Shown: positions 8,280 through 16,315 of the stretch, in pieces
How positions within the stretch are numbered: position 1 is the stretch's first letter
Layout: every line of letters starts with the position of its first letter
Assembly (NCBI RefSeq): GCF_036409155.1
Contig: NZ_JAZGLW010000001.1
Coordinates: 1,736,001-1,800,000, forward strand
Origin: Mycobacterium sp. 050128
Lineage (GTDB): Bacteria; Actinomycetota; Actinomycetes; Mycobacteriales; Mycobacteriaceae
Length of the DNA: 64,000 bases
Direction: 5' to 3'
The notes under the pieces: model-generated
Database searches by the model: none
What the model saw: the letters and a program-made list of their open reading frames with translations, nothing else
Told to the model about the DNA's origin: nothing
Made by a program: the position numbers and the translations under genes

Positions 8280-9191
8280 TCACGCGGTCGATTCGGCCGC
8301 GGCGCGGACCTTCTCGCGCAGCCAGCTGTGGGACGGGTCCTGATCGAAGCGCGGGTGCCACACCGCGTAGAACTCGAGTTCGATCAACTCGCGAGGCGCC
8401 GCGAGAATGCGGGTCTGCGCGGGGTCGGCGTTCTTGCGTGCCACCCGTTCCGGAAGGGTCAGCAGCAGGTCGGTGCCCGGCAAAATGCTGGGCGCCAGCG
8501 CGAAGTAGGGCACGCTGACGGCCACGCGGCGCGTGACGCCGAGCGGCTCGAGTGCCCGGTCTATCCAGGGCTGGCCGATGTCGATCGTCAGGTGGGGTAG
8601 GCGCAGATACGTGGACAGCGAGACGGATGTCTGGTCGGCCAGCGGGTGCTCGGCGGCGACGACGCAGACGAAGCGATCGCTGAAAAGGTGTTGACTGCAA
8701 TACCTTTCGGGTGCGATGCGGCCATAAATCGCCAGGTCTATCGTCCCCGCGTCAAGTTTGTCGAAGGCGTGCTGGTCCAGAACTTCGCAACTCACCGTCG
8801 AATTGGGTGATTCGGCCAGGATCGTGCGCACCAGTGCGGGTCCGAACGTGGCGACGGTGTAGTCGCTGACGGCGAGGCGAAACGATTGCGTGGCCGTGGC
8901 TGGGTCGAACGCCTCCGTCGCAAACAGTTGCTCCAAATGCGTTATGGCCGTGGTGAGTTGGTCACGCAGACGCTCGGCGCGCGGCGTCAGCGAGTAGCCG
9001 TCCGGTCCTCGCACCAGCAACTCGTCGCCGAAGTGTCGGCGCAACCGCTGCAGGGCGCGGCTCATCGCCGGCTGGCTTAGCCGGACCCGGTCGGCCGCAC
9101 GCGAGACGTGTTGCTCCTCCAGTAGCGCCACCAGCGGCGGCAGCAGATTCAGATCCACCTGGTCGATATGCGTAGTGCGCATGGATGTCAT
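8280..9191 (-). CDS. LysR-type transcriptional regulator
   Basis: This is a 303-residue LTTR. The winged helix-turn-helix is near residues 14-75 (LNLLPPLVALLEEQHVSRAADRV, LSQPAMSRALQRLRRHFGDELLVR). The effector-binding domain follows, starting FRLAVSDYTVATFGP. The pattern resembles the NodD/LinR-like branch (DLNLL...LVRGPDGYSLTPRAERL). It may start at ATG 9191 or 9182. It is divergent from the esp cassette with an 82-bp gap holding an LTTR-like dyad, so it is a natural candidate regulator of both. It is absent from this position in H37Rv and so probably arrived with the cassette. Confidence 0.9.
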   Translation of the reverse strand: MTSMRTTHIDQVDLNLLPPLVALLEEQHVSRAADRVRLSQPAMSRALQRLRRHFGDELLVRGPDGYSLTPRAERLRDQLTTAITHLEQLFATEAFDPATATQSFRLAVSDYTVATFGPALVRTILAESPNSTVSCEVLDQHAFDKLDAGTIDLAIYGRIAPERYCSQHLFSDRFVCVVAAEHPLADQTSVSLSTYLRLPHLTIDIGQPWIDRALEPLGVTRRVAVSVPYFALAPSILPGTDLLLTLPERVARKNADPAQTRILAAPRELIELEFYAVWHPRFDQDPSHSWLREKVRAAAESTA

Positions 9192-9198
9192 GTTAACG

Positions 9199-9243
9199 AT
9201 TCATTTCACAAATAGCAGCTGTTACCAGAGGCTTTTAGTAACA
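9199..9243. promoter_or_regulatory. Candidate LysR box and second dyad between lysR and espB-like gene
   Basis: ATTCATTTCACAAAT (9199-9213) has ATT/AAT ends, contains the T-N11-A spacing of LTTR boxes, and includes the perfect dyad ATTT-CAC-AAAT. A second inverted repeat, TGTTAC (9220-9225) and GTAACA (9238-9243), is closer to the espB-like ribosome-binding site (GGAGGAG). Both are AT-rich relative to the surroundings. Binding is inferred. Confidence 0.4.
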
Positions 9244-9273
9244 CCCCGAAGAACCACGGAGGAGCTGATCCCA

Positions 9274-10707
9274 ATGGCACAGACGCTGAACGTAGAACTG
9301 GATGAGCTGCTGGCGCGCGCCGGCGAGCTGGAGGCCGCCATTCCGGGGCTACCCACCGAAAACCCCCAAGCGCCGTGCGCCCTGCCGATGGTCGTCACGG
9401 CGGCCAAGCAACTGGCGGCGTCCGCCGATAACTTGCGGATCTACCTTGCCGTGGGCGATCGTGAGCGGCGGCGTTTGGCAGAGGCGCTGCGGAATGCGGC
9501 CAAAGCCTATGAGGAGACCGACGAGTCGGCCGAGCGCGCCATCAACGACAACACATCGGTGTCGGCGGCGGCCGTGTCCGGGCGTGGGTTCGAGACCCAG
9601 GGCGTGCTCCCCATTCCGGAACTCGTCCTCGATCCGACCGAGGGCGCTCCGTATCGAGAGTTGAAGCAGGCGACCAAGGAAATCGCCGAACCCGATCAAG
9701 GCGTGGCGTTCGACAGCTTCGCCGATGCGTGGAGCGCGTACGGGCAAAGCCTGCTGGACGCCTCGTACGCGTTCCGGCCCTTTCGATCCTGGCGCGGCGA
9801 TGCCCTGTATTCCGTCGAGTCCAGCTTCGACCAGCAAAAAGAATGGACGGTCAAAATGGCCGAGGCGTGCGCAACCATGGCCACGCAGGCTCGAAAGGTC
9901 GCCGCGGCGCAGCGGTGGGCCTGGGGGTACCACCCGCCGCTGGCAGAGGTCGAGGAGTACGACCGGGCCTGGGTCGAGGCCATGAACGGCCTGGCCACAG
10001 CGACGGACAAGAAGGCCAGAAAGCAATACACCGAGTTGCAGCAGAAGGTCACAGATTATTACAAGCTGGCACAACAGGTTTCGGAGCAAGTGCTCGCCCA
10101 ATACAAGACGAAGGCGGAGCTGCCTCTGACGCCGGTCGACGCGATGCGGCCTCCGCAGGCCTATTACATCGCGGCCCCGCCCGACCTTGGCAACGGCAAC
10201 GAGAACGACAACGGCATCGGCGACGGTATCGGCGACTTGCCGTCTGGTCCGCAGGACCTGCCCATTGGGGACAATGTTTCCGGCCTGACCGGCATGCCGC
10301 CCGTCGGGATGCCGCCGATACCGGGCACGCCGAACGACCCCAAACTCGCCGGGGCATTGGGGGCGAAGCCGCCTTCATCGAAGGTCAAACCGGCGTCAGT
10401 GAAGCCGCCGTTCGGTGGCGCGAAGGCGGGGGCCGGTATCTCCCTTTCGACGCCGCTGGGGTCTGCGGCTGGGGCGGGTGCAGGAGGCGGTGTTCCCGCT
10501 CCGCCCCGACCCGACCACAGCCGATGGGCCCCTGGGGCGGCCGGCGCAACGGGCGGCGGGGGCGTGGGCATGGCACCTGTGGGCGGCTCGCCGAGCAAGC
10601 AGGCCGAAGGCGGCGGCAAGGGTGGCAAACGCGCCGGGGGTGAACAGGCGATCTACACCGAGATGCGGGCGTGGACGGAGGCCGTGATCGGTCTACTCCA
10701 AAACTGA
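9274..10707 (+). CDS. EspB-like ESX-1 secretion-associated protein
   Basis: This 477-residue protein is collinear with M. tuberculosis EspB (Rv3881c, 460 aa). The N-terminal PE/PPE-like helical domain has the YxxxD export motif at Y79-D83 (KAYEETDES) and WxG at W173-R-G175 in FRSWRGDAL, followed by SSFDQQKEWTVKMAEAC. A Pro/Gly-rich linker covers about 330-455. The C-terminal block AIYTEMRAWTEAVIG is nearly identical to EspB's LYTEDRAWTEAVIG. EspB is secreted by ESX-1, processed by MycP1 and forms heptameric rings (known for EspB). ATG 9274 follows GGAGGAG. It is first of four esp-like genes. espB in H37Rv sits with eccE1/mycP1, not here, so this is a relocated or duplicated copy. Confidence 0.9.
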   Translation: MAQTLNVELDELLARAGELEAAIPGLPTENPQAPCALPMVVTAAKQLAASADNLRIYLAVGDRERRRLAEALRNAAKAYEETDESAERAINDNTSVSAAAVSGRGFETQGVLPIPELVLDPTEGAPYRELKQATKEIAEPDQGVAFDSFADAWSAYGQSLLDASYAFRPFRSWRGDALYSVESSFDQQKEWTVKMAEACATMATQARKVAAAQRWAWGYHPPLAEVEEYDRAWVEAMNGLATATDKKARKQYTELQQKVTDYYKLAQQVSEQVLAQYKTKAELPLTPVDAMRPPQAYYIAAPPDLGNGNENDNGIGDGIGDLPSGPQDLPIGDNVSGLTGMPPVGMPPIPGTPNDPKLAGALGAKPPSSKVKPASVKPPFGGAKAGAGISLSTPLGSAAGAGAGGGVPAPPRPDHSRWAPGAAGATGGGGVGMAPVGGSPSKQAEGGGKGGKRAGGEQAIYTEMRAWTEAVIGLLQN

Positions 10708-10892
10708 GGCGCGCCGATTCCGTTCACCGCGCCGCTGCCAGGCTGTAACGTCCAGCCCTTCATTTGCCGGCCAGGAATGAAAACCGCTGCCAGACATTGG
10801 AATTCATCCAACGATTCGATCTGCGCGCGTTAGGCTCGGCCCGCCGTGCGCAGCATCATTGCACTTCAATCACGAGCGAAAGGAATAGGGAC

Positions 10893-12092
10893 ATGAGTTG
10901 GTTAAGAGGTGCCCACGATCTTGCATATGTGGTCGGACGGGGTTCGCCCGCGCTCGGCGCCGGGCTCCAGCAGGACTGGGTCACGACCGGGGCAAATATG
11001 GGTGCGGCGGCCGGGAAGTTTACTTGGTACCTGCGGGACAAGTTCGACATGCTCAAAACCGGATTGGCTAAACCGGGGCCCACCCCGACCCCGACCGCCA
11101 TCATCGACATAGCGATGGTCGCCGTCGCCGCCTTAGACATGGTGAATGGTTTTCTGGCAGCCGACCAGGGCGGCGCATTCAGCACGGGGAAAGACAGGTT
11201 CGAGAACCTGCGTCTCACGCAGGAGCTGGCCAACCCGGACCCCGCGAAATGGGATGGTGATGCGGCGAAATCGTATGCGGCCGTGAATGATCACCTGAAG
11301 AATCTCGCGGATATCTTGCAAGAACTGGACAAGCAGACGCAGCAATGCGTCGCAGACCACGCCGCAAAGATTCAACAGGCGCACCGGGTCATTGCATTGT
11401 CGCTGTTGGCGCTCCAAGTTGCGCAGGCCGCGGCTTTACTTATGTGGGCGTGGCCAGTGATTGGCCCTGCTTGGTCAGTGGCGTTCCAATCCGTCACGGT
11501 TTCTGCGATATCGCTGACCATCATCAGCTACGAGTCCCAAGTGATGAACTCGTCGGGAGAGACAGCACAGAAGTTCGACGCACTCGCGAACGAGTACAAA
11601 AGCATCGCTGACCGGGCAGCGCCCACAGGGACTTTCGCGACGATTGAGGTGCTGGGCGCCGATGAAACTTACACTCCCGACCTGCAGGCCATCTCAGACG
11701 CACTGTCGGACTTCTCCGCACCGCCGAGCATTGCGCGGCTGGCCGAAATATCCAGCCAGGTAGTCTCGCTCGACGAGCAGAGCCGGCGCGGCGCCTGCTT
11801 CAGCGACACTGAAACCCTCGATCAGCGTGAGGCAGAAGCAACGCCGACCGCCGTTGACGGGCCCGCGATGACCGGGCAGTTCGCGGACAGTTCCAGGCAG
11901 GTCCCCCAGCAATTGAACCGGGTCAACCAGACCATGGGGTCCGCACAGCCACTCGCCTCGGCGAGACAACCCGCAAAACCCGCCCGCGCGCGGGATGCCG
12001 CCGGCGCCGAAGCGGGCTCCGAGGGAGCGGAGCGCGCACCCGTCGATGCAGCGAAAACCCCAGAAGCCAAGCAAAACAACCACATTCGCTGA
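10893..12092 (+). CDS. EspA/EspE-family type VII secretion effector
   Basis: This 399-residue protein has an N-terminal helical region, then WxG at W120-D-G122 (DPAKWDGDAAKSYAAVNDHL), which corresponds to the WLGSAADKYAGKN region of EspA. A hydrophobic hairpin covers about 166-215 (IALSLLALQVAQAAALLMWAW and a second segment). The C-terminus SEGAERAPVDA matches the EDAERAPVEADAG tail of EspA. In ESX-1, EspA is co-secreted with EspC and needed for EsxA/EsxB export; whether this copy does so is unknown. ATG 10893 follows GAAAGGAATAG; a longer reading from 10764 lacks a site. The 185-bp gap after the espB-like gene may hold its own promoter. Confidence 0.85.
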   Translation: MSWLRGAHDLAYVVGRGSPALGAGLQQDWVTTGANMGAAAGKFTWYLRDKFDMLKTGLAKPGPTPTPTAIIDIAMVAVAALDMVNGFLAADQGGAFSTGKDRFENLRLTQELANPDPAKWDGDAAKSYAAVNDHLKNLADILQELDKQTQQCVADHAAKIQQAHRVIALSLLALQVAQAAALLMWAWPVIGPAWSVAFQSVTVSAISLTIISYESQVMNSSGETAQKFDALANEYKSIADRAAPTGTFATIEVLGADETYTPDLQAISDALSDFSAPPSIARLAEISSQVVSLDEQSRRGACFSDTETLDQREAEATPTAVDGPAMTGQFADSSRQVPQQLNRVNQTMGSAQPLASARQPAKPARARDAAGAEAGSEGAERAPVDAAKTPEAKQNNHIR

Positions 12093-12130
12093 CACGGTGG
12101 GTGCGGGAACTCGAAGATAAGGAGACAATC

Positions 12131-12445
12131 ATGATGAACCTGAACGTCGACCCAACACATCTGGCCAACCTGGCAAAGCGCCAGGATGCGGTGGCCGCCA
12201 CCGCGGTCAACGCGGCCAAGACGACCGACACCGTTGCACAGTGGCTTTGGATAACCCATGGCGTCATCAGCTGGGGATCCAACATTGCGGGGGGCGGTCT
12301 GGTGAACCAGCGCCGCGCGGCGGGCCTCGCACTGGCGAAGGCGGCCGCTGATCTGTCCGCAAAACTACGCGCGGCCGAGGAAACGTATCAGGGTGTCGAC
12401 GGGGAGCTGCGCGAAAACCTCGACGACCAGGCGCAGCCGAAATAG
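12131..12445 (+). CDS. EspC/EspF-family small secreted protein
   Basis: This 104-residue WXG100-like helical hairpin begins MMNLNVDPTHLANLAKRQD, comparable to EspC's [20 protein letters not shown]. The turn region is ITHGVISWGSN (EspC: ITHGPYCSQFN), and the second helix ends with the secretion motif Y86-QGV-D90. EspC is the partner of EspA and forms filamentous surface structures in M. tuberculosis (published for EspC). The ATG at 12131 follows AAGGAG; 12134 is an alternative. It lies 38 bp after the EspA/E-like gene and 39 bp before the EspD/H-like gene, the same A/E-C/F-D/H order as both H37Rv loci. Confidence 0.85.
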   Translation: MMNLNVDPTHLANLAKRQDAVAATAVNAAKTTDTVAQWLWITHGVISWGSNIAGGGLVNQRRAAGLALAKAAADLSAKLRAAEETYQGVDGELRENLDDQAQPK

Positions 12446-12484
12446 TGCTTGCCCGTTACCAGTTCAGACATAGGAGAGGAAGAA

Positions 12485-13057
12485 ATGCCTCAGTACTTTG
12501 GAAATGATGACGACCAGGGCGGTCTTGCCGCGGCGCTGAACTTCTCCGGCTCAGGCAAAGCCGCTGCCGACGATGGCGGCGGTGTCGCCGGCGCGTTACC
12601 GGGCTATGCACCGGCCCAGCCCAGCGAGACGGGATCCGGACTGGAATTCGTCCGTTCGCAAACCGCCAAAGAGGAGCTGGAAGAAAATGACAACGAGGTG
12701 GACGGAAGCCCGCTGTTCGCGGTGACCAACCCACCGAGGACGGTGTCGGTCGCGGCGCTGATGGACGGAAGAACCCAACGGGTCCGTCTGTCGTCGAAAG
12801 TGACGGACATGACCGAGTCCGAGCTGGCGGCCGAGATCGTCGTTCTTGCGGGCTTGGCTCGTCAAAAGGGGCTGGCCGGCCAATGGAATCTGCTCGGAAA
12901 CGCCGCGCTGCCGGAGGCCATGCATGAGATCGGGATCGCCGATGGCGGGGCGTTGCGCGATTTCGTGACGGATTTCTTGCCCTTGCCGACGCCGGAGCAT
13001 GCTGCCGCGGCACAGGCAGAAGTGTTCGCCTCTCGATACCCGACAGATCACGACTGA
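12485..13057 (+). CDS. EspD/EspH-family ESX-1 accessory protein
   Basis: This 190-residue acidic protein opens with MPQYFGNDDDQGG, like the NDDDHGD opening of EspH. The family signature FAVTNPPRTVSVAALMDGR is at 78-96; EspD reads FTVTNPPRTVSVSTLMDGR. Helices SELAAEIVVLAGLARQKG follow, and the tail is PTPEHAAAAQAEVFASRY, matching EspD/EspH PTPEEAAAAEAEVFATRY. EspD stabilises EspA/EspC and EspH acts on EspE/EspF, apparently as chaperone-like partners, so this is the likely cognate helper of the two preceding genes. ATG 12485 follows AGGAGAGG. It ends 12 bp before palindromic repeat copy B. Confidence 0.9.
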   Translation: MPQYFGNDDDQGGLAAALNFSGSGKAAADDGGGVAGALPGYAPAQPSETGSGLEFVRSQTAKEELEENDNEVDGSPLFAVTNPPRTVSVAALMDGRTQRVRLSSKVTDMTESELAAEIVVLAGLARQKGLAGQWNLLGNAALPEAMHEIGIADGGALRDFVTDFLPLPTPEHAAAAQAEVFASRYPTDHD

Positions 13058-13068
13058 CACGCCGCGTC

Positions 13069-13163
13069 GAGTGTGCGCCTACCACCCCGAGTGTGCGCTC
13101 AGGGCGGAAAGACCGCCGAAATCCCGCCCCGGGCGCACCCTCAAAATCCCGTGTGCACACTCA
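13069..13163. repeat. Intergenic nested palindromic repeat, copy B
   Basis: GAGTGTGCGC occurs at 13069 and again at 13089. A GGCGG-AAAGA-CCGCC hairpin spans 13103-13117, then GAAATCCCGCCCCGGGCGCACC, and near-complementary GTGCACACTC closes the element. It separates the convergent espD/H-like gene and the DUF4334 gene and shares its core with copies A and C. It marks the downstream edge of the esp cassette. Confidence 0.65.
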
Positions 13164-13176
13164 AAAGCCAAGGGCG

Positions 13177-13647
13177 CTATACGCGCTCGAGATAGAAGTA
13201 GTAGTAGCGGCCCACCCCGTCCTGGAAGTCGAGCACGCCCTTGCCGTTCATAATGCCCATCACGGCGTCGTCGTCGATCCTCTTGAAGTGGTCGTGCACG
13301 GGCTGCCCGTCGTAAACCATCGTGGCGGTGACCTCGCCGCGGAATTCTTCCAGCCACAGGCTCGCCTCGCCCTTGCCCATCTCCTTGTTGGAGAACTTGT
13401 TTCCGTCGGCATCGAGGCAGACCAACGGCTGCACGTCAGTTACCGACGTGAAGGTCTTGCCGAACCAACCGACCTTCTCCAGCTGACCGTTCATCATGTG
13501 TCCGGTGAGAAATTCACCGCCCTTCCACTCGCCGATCATCTCGTCAATCGTCGCCGGCTCCAGCGTCGCCCAGAACTCGTCGAGCTCGGCATCGGTGATA
13601 CTGTCGCGTTCCTTGAATTCGGTAAACTGCTTGCGGGCCGAGCTCAT
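13177..13647 (-). CDS. DUF4334 (GXWXG) domain protein
   Basis: This 156-residue protein has the GXWXG-type motif near residue 39 (IGEWKGGEFLTGHMMNGQL) and the DUF4334 region GEASLWLEEFRGEVTATMVYDGQPVHDHFKRIDDDAVMG, ending in GRYYYFYLERV. The fold is a small beta-barrel of unknown biochemical role. Its ATG (13647) overlaps the hisC2 stop by 4 nt, so it is translated from the hisC2 transcript. H37Rv does not obviously carry it here. Confidence 0.85.
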   Translation of the reverse strand: MSSARKQFTEFKERDSITDAELDEFWATLEPATIDEMIGEWKGGEFLTGHMMNGQLEKVGWFGKTFTSVTDVQPLVCLDADGNKFSNKEMGKGEASLWLEEFRGEVTATMVYDGQPVHDHFKRIDDDAVMGIMNGKGVLDFQDGVGRYYYFYLERV

Positions 13648-14717
13648 TCGTCCACCTCCGAGTGTCTGATCCAGTCGCGGGCAAACGCCAGCAGTGCGTC
13701 GTTTTCTTTGGGCGCGCCGATGGAGACGCGGACCCCGTCGTCGCCGTACTGGCGAACCACGATGCCCGCGTCGGCTGCCCGCGTGACGAAGTCCCGGGTG
13801 CGCAGGCCTAACGGCAACCAGACGAAGTTCGCCTGCGACGGCGGCAAGGTGAATCCGGCGTCCCGCAGCTCTGCGCTCACCCGGACCCGGTCGGCGACCA
13901 AAGAGTCTGTGCGGGCTAACAATTCGTCGGCGGCATCCAGCGATGCGATCGCGGCGGCCTGCGAGACGTTCGTCACCGAGAAGGGCACGAACACCTGGTC
14001 CAAAGCCGTGATCAGATCGGGGTGGCCGACCGCATAGCCGACGCGCAGCCCGGCCAGGCCATAGGCCTTCGAAAAAGTGCGCAGCACAACGACATTACGG
14101 TGGGCGCGGACCAGGCCCAGGCTGTCGGGCAGCATGTCGTCGCGAATGTATTCGACGTAGGCCTCGTCGATCGCGATCACGATGTGCGGCGGAACCGCCT
14201 CGACGAAGCGGATCAGCGTGTCGGGATCGACGACGGTCGAGGTCGGGTTGTTGGGATTGCAGACGAAGATCAGCCGCGTGCGTTCGGTGATCGCGGCGGA
14301 CATCGCGTGGAGGTCGAAGGTATGGTCGGTCAGCGCCACCTTGACGGCGGTCGCGCCGGCGACCTGGACCAGCGGCGGGTAGAGCTCGAAGCTGCGCCAG
14401 CCGAAGATCACCTCGTCGCCGGCCGAGGCGGTGATCTGCACCAGCTGCTGGCACAGGCTGACCGAGCCGGCGCCGACGGCGATGTGCTCGGGGTCGAAAC
14501 CCGGACCGACGTGCTTGGCCAGCGCCGCTTTGAGTTGGACGCAGCCGTTGTCCGGATAGCGGTTGACGACGTCGGTCGCTTGCTCGATTGCGGCGCGGAC
14601 ACTGGGCAGCGGGCCGAACACCGTCTCGTTGCTGGCCAGTTTCATCGAACCCGGCACGGTCTTACCAGGAACGTAAACTGGCAGCCCGGCCAGCTCAGGC
14701 CGTAGGCGGGCAGTCAC
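13644..14717 (-). CDS. hisC2: Histidinol-phosphate / aromatic aminotransferase HisC2 (Rv3772)
   Basis: This 357-residue class I/II PLP aminotransferase reads MTARLRPELAGLPVYVPGKTVPGSMKLASNE at its start (positions 1-31). It has the ring-stacking region in AVGAGSVSLCQQL, an N/D pair in VCNPNNPTS and IDEAYVEYI, the Schiff-base Lys in LRTFSKAYGLAGLRVGY and the carboxylate-binding Arg near VRVSIG. HisC2 homologues act on aromatic amino acids or histidinol phosphate, and sequence alone does not separate the two. tRNA-Ser and tRNA-Arg lie just beyond its start, as in H37Rv. Confidence 0.93.
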   Translation of the reverse strand: MTARLRPELAGLPVYVPGKTVPGSMKLASNETVFGPLPSVRAAIEQATDVVNRYPDNGCVQLKAALAKHVGPGFDPEHIAVGAGSVSLCQQLVQITASAGDEVIFGWRSFELYPPLVQVAGATAVKVALTDHTFDLHAMSAAITERTRLIFVCNPNNPTSTVVDPDTLIRFVEAVPPHIVIAIDEAYVEYIRDDMLPDSLGLVRAHRNVVVLRTFSKAYGLAGLRVGYAVGHPDLITALDQVFVPFSVTNVSQAAAIASLDAADELLARTDSLVADRVRVSAELRDAGFTLPPSQANFVWLPLGLRTRDFVTRAADAGIVVRQYGDDGVRVSIGAPKENDALLAFARDWIRHSEVDE

Positions 14718-14806
14718 TTCGACAGCATATGTCCCCGCTGTGTACGCTATGCCTCCGGCGGTTCAGGGACGCCCGCGTCGAGTCGGGTACCCTCATGAAG
14801 TCCAAG

Positions 14807-14895
14807 GGAGGCGTGCCAGAGCGGCCGAATGGGGCTCACTGCTAATGAGTTGTCCCCCCTAAAGGGGACCGGAGGTTCAAATCCTCTCGCCTCCG
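14807..14895 (+). tRNA. tRNA-Ser (GCU anticodon)
   Basis: This is a class II tRNA with acceptor arms GGAGGCG and CGCCTCC. The anticodon loop CTGCTAA gives GCT. The variable arm is long (TCCCCCCTAAAGGGGA), and the T-arm is GGTTCAAATCC. It lies 34 nt upstream of tRNA-Arg on the same strand and is probably co-transcribed with it. Confidence 0.96.
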
Positions 14896-14929
14896 CTGAA
14901 GTCCTTTCGGGGACACAACTGAAGTACCG

Positions 14930-15002
14930 GCGCCCGTAGCTCAACGGATAGAGCATCTGACTACGGATCAGAAGGTTAGGGGTTCGAATCCCTTCGGGCG
15001 CG
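14930..15002 (+). tRNA. tRNA-Arg (ACG anticodon)
   Basis: The acceptor arms GCGCCCG and CGGGCGC pair perfectly. The D-arm is AGCTCAACGGATAGAGC, and the loop CTACGGA gives anticodon ACG. A34 of this tRNA is the standard bacterial substrate of TadA, which is encoded at 38717 in this window. Confidence 0.97.
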
Positions 15003-15019
15003 CTTTACAGCGGCGGACG

Positions 15020-15418
15020 TCATTTTTCGGAGAGGTTGACGACCTCGGACTCGGCCAGCCTGTCGCCGGTGTCGGCACCGCGCGCTTCTACCTTCCATTC
15101 GCCGGAGGTGATGCCGTTGCTGTCCAACCACCCCCGGCACGCCTGAGTCAATCCCGGGCCGCTGTCCAGCTCGCGGCGGGTGTGCGGGTCGTGGTCGTAC
15201 TCGGTCCAGGCGGTGCCGTCGCGGCGCATCAACGCATGCGTCACCAGCAGGTGCGCCTGGCACAGCGCGGCGCGGTCAAAGGGGGTTCCTGGCTTGGTGG
15301 GGAAATATCCCCCGCAGACTCCGCAGGTCCGCATCACGTGGTCCGGCTCTTCGCCAGCCGCGATCGGCGTGAACCCCAGCGCGTCCGCCGGAAATCCGGG
15401 GTCGTCTTCCGTGCTCAT
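15020..15418 (-). CDS. Conserved hypothetical protein with CxxC zinc-ribbon-like site
   Basis: This 132-residue protein begins MSTEDDPGFPADALGFTPIA. It carries RTCGVCGGYFPTKPGTPFDRAALCQAHLLVTHAL, in which C-x2-C and a later C-x2-H could bind one zinc ion. Trp-rich segments follow. Start 15418 is chosen because the upstream extension is low-complexity. It probably corresponds to the small hypothetical gene found between hisC2 and the methyltransferase in H37Rv. No function is proposed. Confidence 0.75.
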   Translation of the reverse strand: MSTEDDPGFPADALGFTPIAAGEEPDHVMRTCGVCGGYFPTKPGTPFDRAALCQAHLLVTHALMRRDGTAWTEYDHDPHTRRELDSGPGLTQACRGWLDSNGITSGEWKVEARGADTGDRLAESEVVNLSEK

Positions 15419-15548
15419 TCGCAGCTCCTCGAGCCGTGGCGTCGGGATTTTGACGATAACCCTTGTCGCGCAGGGCCGAGACCACCGGCTCATGCGGTAA
15501 GCCGTTGTTCCGCAAGACGTTAACGAGTGGTTACGAAACCGCGTGCAA

Positions 15549-15767
15549 CTAGGCCTTGCCGTCGTCCGACTCGTCGGCGCCAGACTGTTCGGGCATCGGC
15601 CCAACCGTCGCGATCATCGGGATTCTCAGCGTTTTACCGCCCGCGATCGGCAGGTGCACGGCGAAGAACACGATCTTCAGCTCCACGCTGACCTGCCGCA
15701 TAGGCTGGGAGTACAGGTCAAAGCGCATGTCCCGCAGCCGCGCCAGGCCGCGCTCGAGCCGACTCAT
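15549..15767 (-). CDS. Small hypothetical protein, 72 aa
   Basis: The protein reads MSRLERGLARLRDMRFDLYS at its start, contains a hydrophobic stretch VELKIVFFAVHLPI, and ends in an acidic tail EQSGADESDDGKA. The ATG at 15767 is 21 bp downstream of the stop of the next minus-strand gene, consistent with an operon. No family was recognised; the balanced composition and tight spacing are the only evidence. Confidence 0.55.
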   Translation of the reverse strand: MSRLERGLARLRDMRFDLYSQPMRQVSVELKIVFFAVHLPIAGGKTLRIPMIATVGPMPEQSGADESDDGKA

Positions 15768-15788
15768 GGCCTCGACCTTACCGGCCCG

Positions 15789-16310
15789 CTATGGACGTGG
15801 ATCGAACGGACGACGCGTCGGCACGGTGACCGTCTGGGTAACCGTGCTGGTCTCGGTGCTCGGGGACAGTGTCACCGTGCTCGTCGGCGGAACGGTCGTC
15901 GTCGGGACGGTCGTCGTCGGGGTGTCCGTGCTCGGCGGTGGCGCCGTTTCGGTCACGGTCTGGGTCGGCGGGGGCGCACCGCCGCCTCCGGGTGGGTGGT
16001 GCCGCGTGGGCTCCGCGGCGGTGGTGGTAACCGTCGTCGTGGGCGACGGCGTGGGCGTCGTCGTGGTGGTCGGACTCGGCGCCGGCGAACCGCTCACCAG
16101 CGTCACGATCGCGTAGGCCACTAGGCCGAGCACGATCACGCCCAGTGCGCCCGCCGCGACCAGCGCCGGCGCGCGTCGGTACCACGGTGTCGGGGGCTCC
16201 GGCTCGGGGTCATAACCGCCCTGGTCATAACCGCCGCCGTACTTCGCGGCCTGCGTCGGCTCGTACTCGGAGTAGTAGTCGGGTTCCTCTGGGTAAGGAG
16301 GCACGTTCAA
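15789..16310 (-). CDS. Single-pass membrane protein with Thr/Pro-rich exported stalk
   Basis: This 173-residue protein has a Tyr/Pro/Glu-rich cytosolic N-terminus (about 45 aa) and one transmembrane helix near 48-72 (APALVAAGALGVIVLGLVAYA). A long Thr/Pro/Ser stalk with repeated PTTT/TVTET units follows, probably extracytoplasmic and possibly O-mannosylated (inferred from composition). The start is TTG 16310 or GTG 16304. It begins 5 bp after the stop of the APH-like gene, so the two are co-transcribed. The function is unknown. Confidence 0.7.
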   Translation of the reverse strand: MNVPPYPEEPDYYSEYEPTQAAKYGGGYDQGGYDPEPEPPTPWYRRAPALVAAGALGVIVLGLVAYAIVTLVSGSPAPSPTTTTTPTPSPTTTVTTTAAEPTRHHPPGGGGAPPPTQTVTETAPPPSTDTPTTTVPTTTVPPTSTVTLSPSTETSTVTQTVTVPTRRPFDPRP

Positions 16311-16315
16311 AGATG

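Noticed and set aside
10415..10687. Repetitive GC-rich stretch that resembles a small tandem repeat array
   Set aside because: It encodes the Gly/Ala/Pro-rich linker of the EspB-like protein, normal for that family.
14747..14956. Minus-strand 69-codon frame across tRNA-Ser
   Set aside because: It is contained largely in the tRNA gene; no ribosome-binding site or family.
15800..16100. Short recurring GTCGTCGG-type units that look like a repeat array or CRISPR
   Set aside because: They encode Thr/Pro repeats of a membrane protein stalk; units are too short and lack unique spacers.
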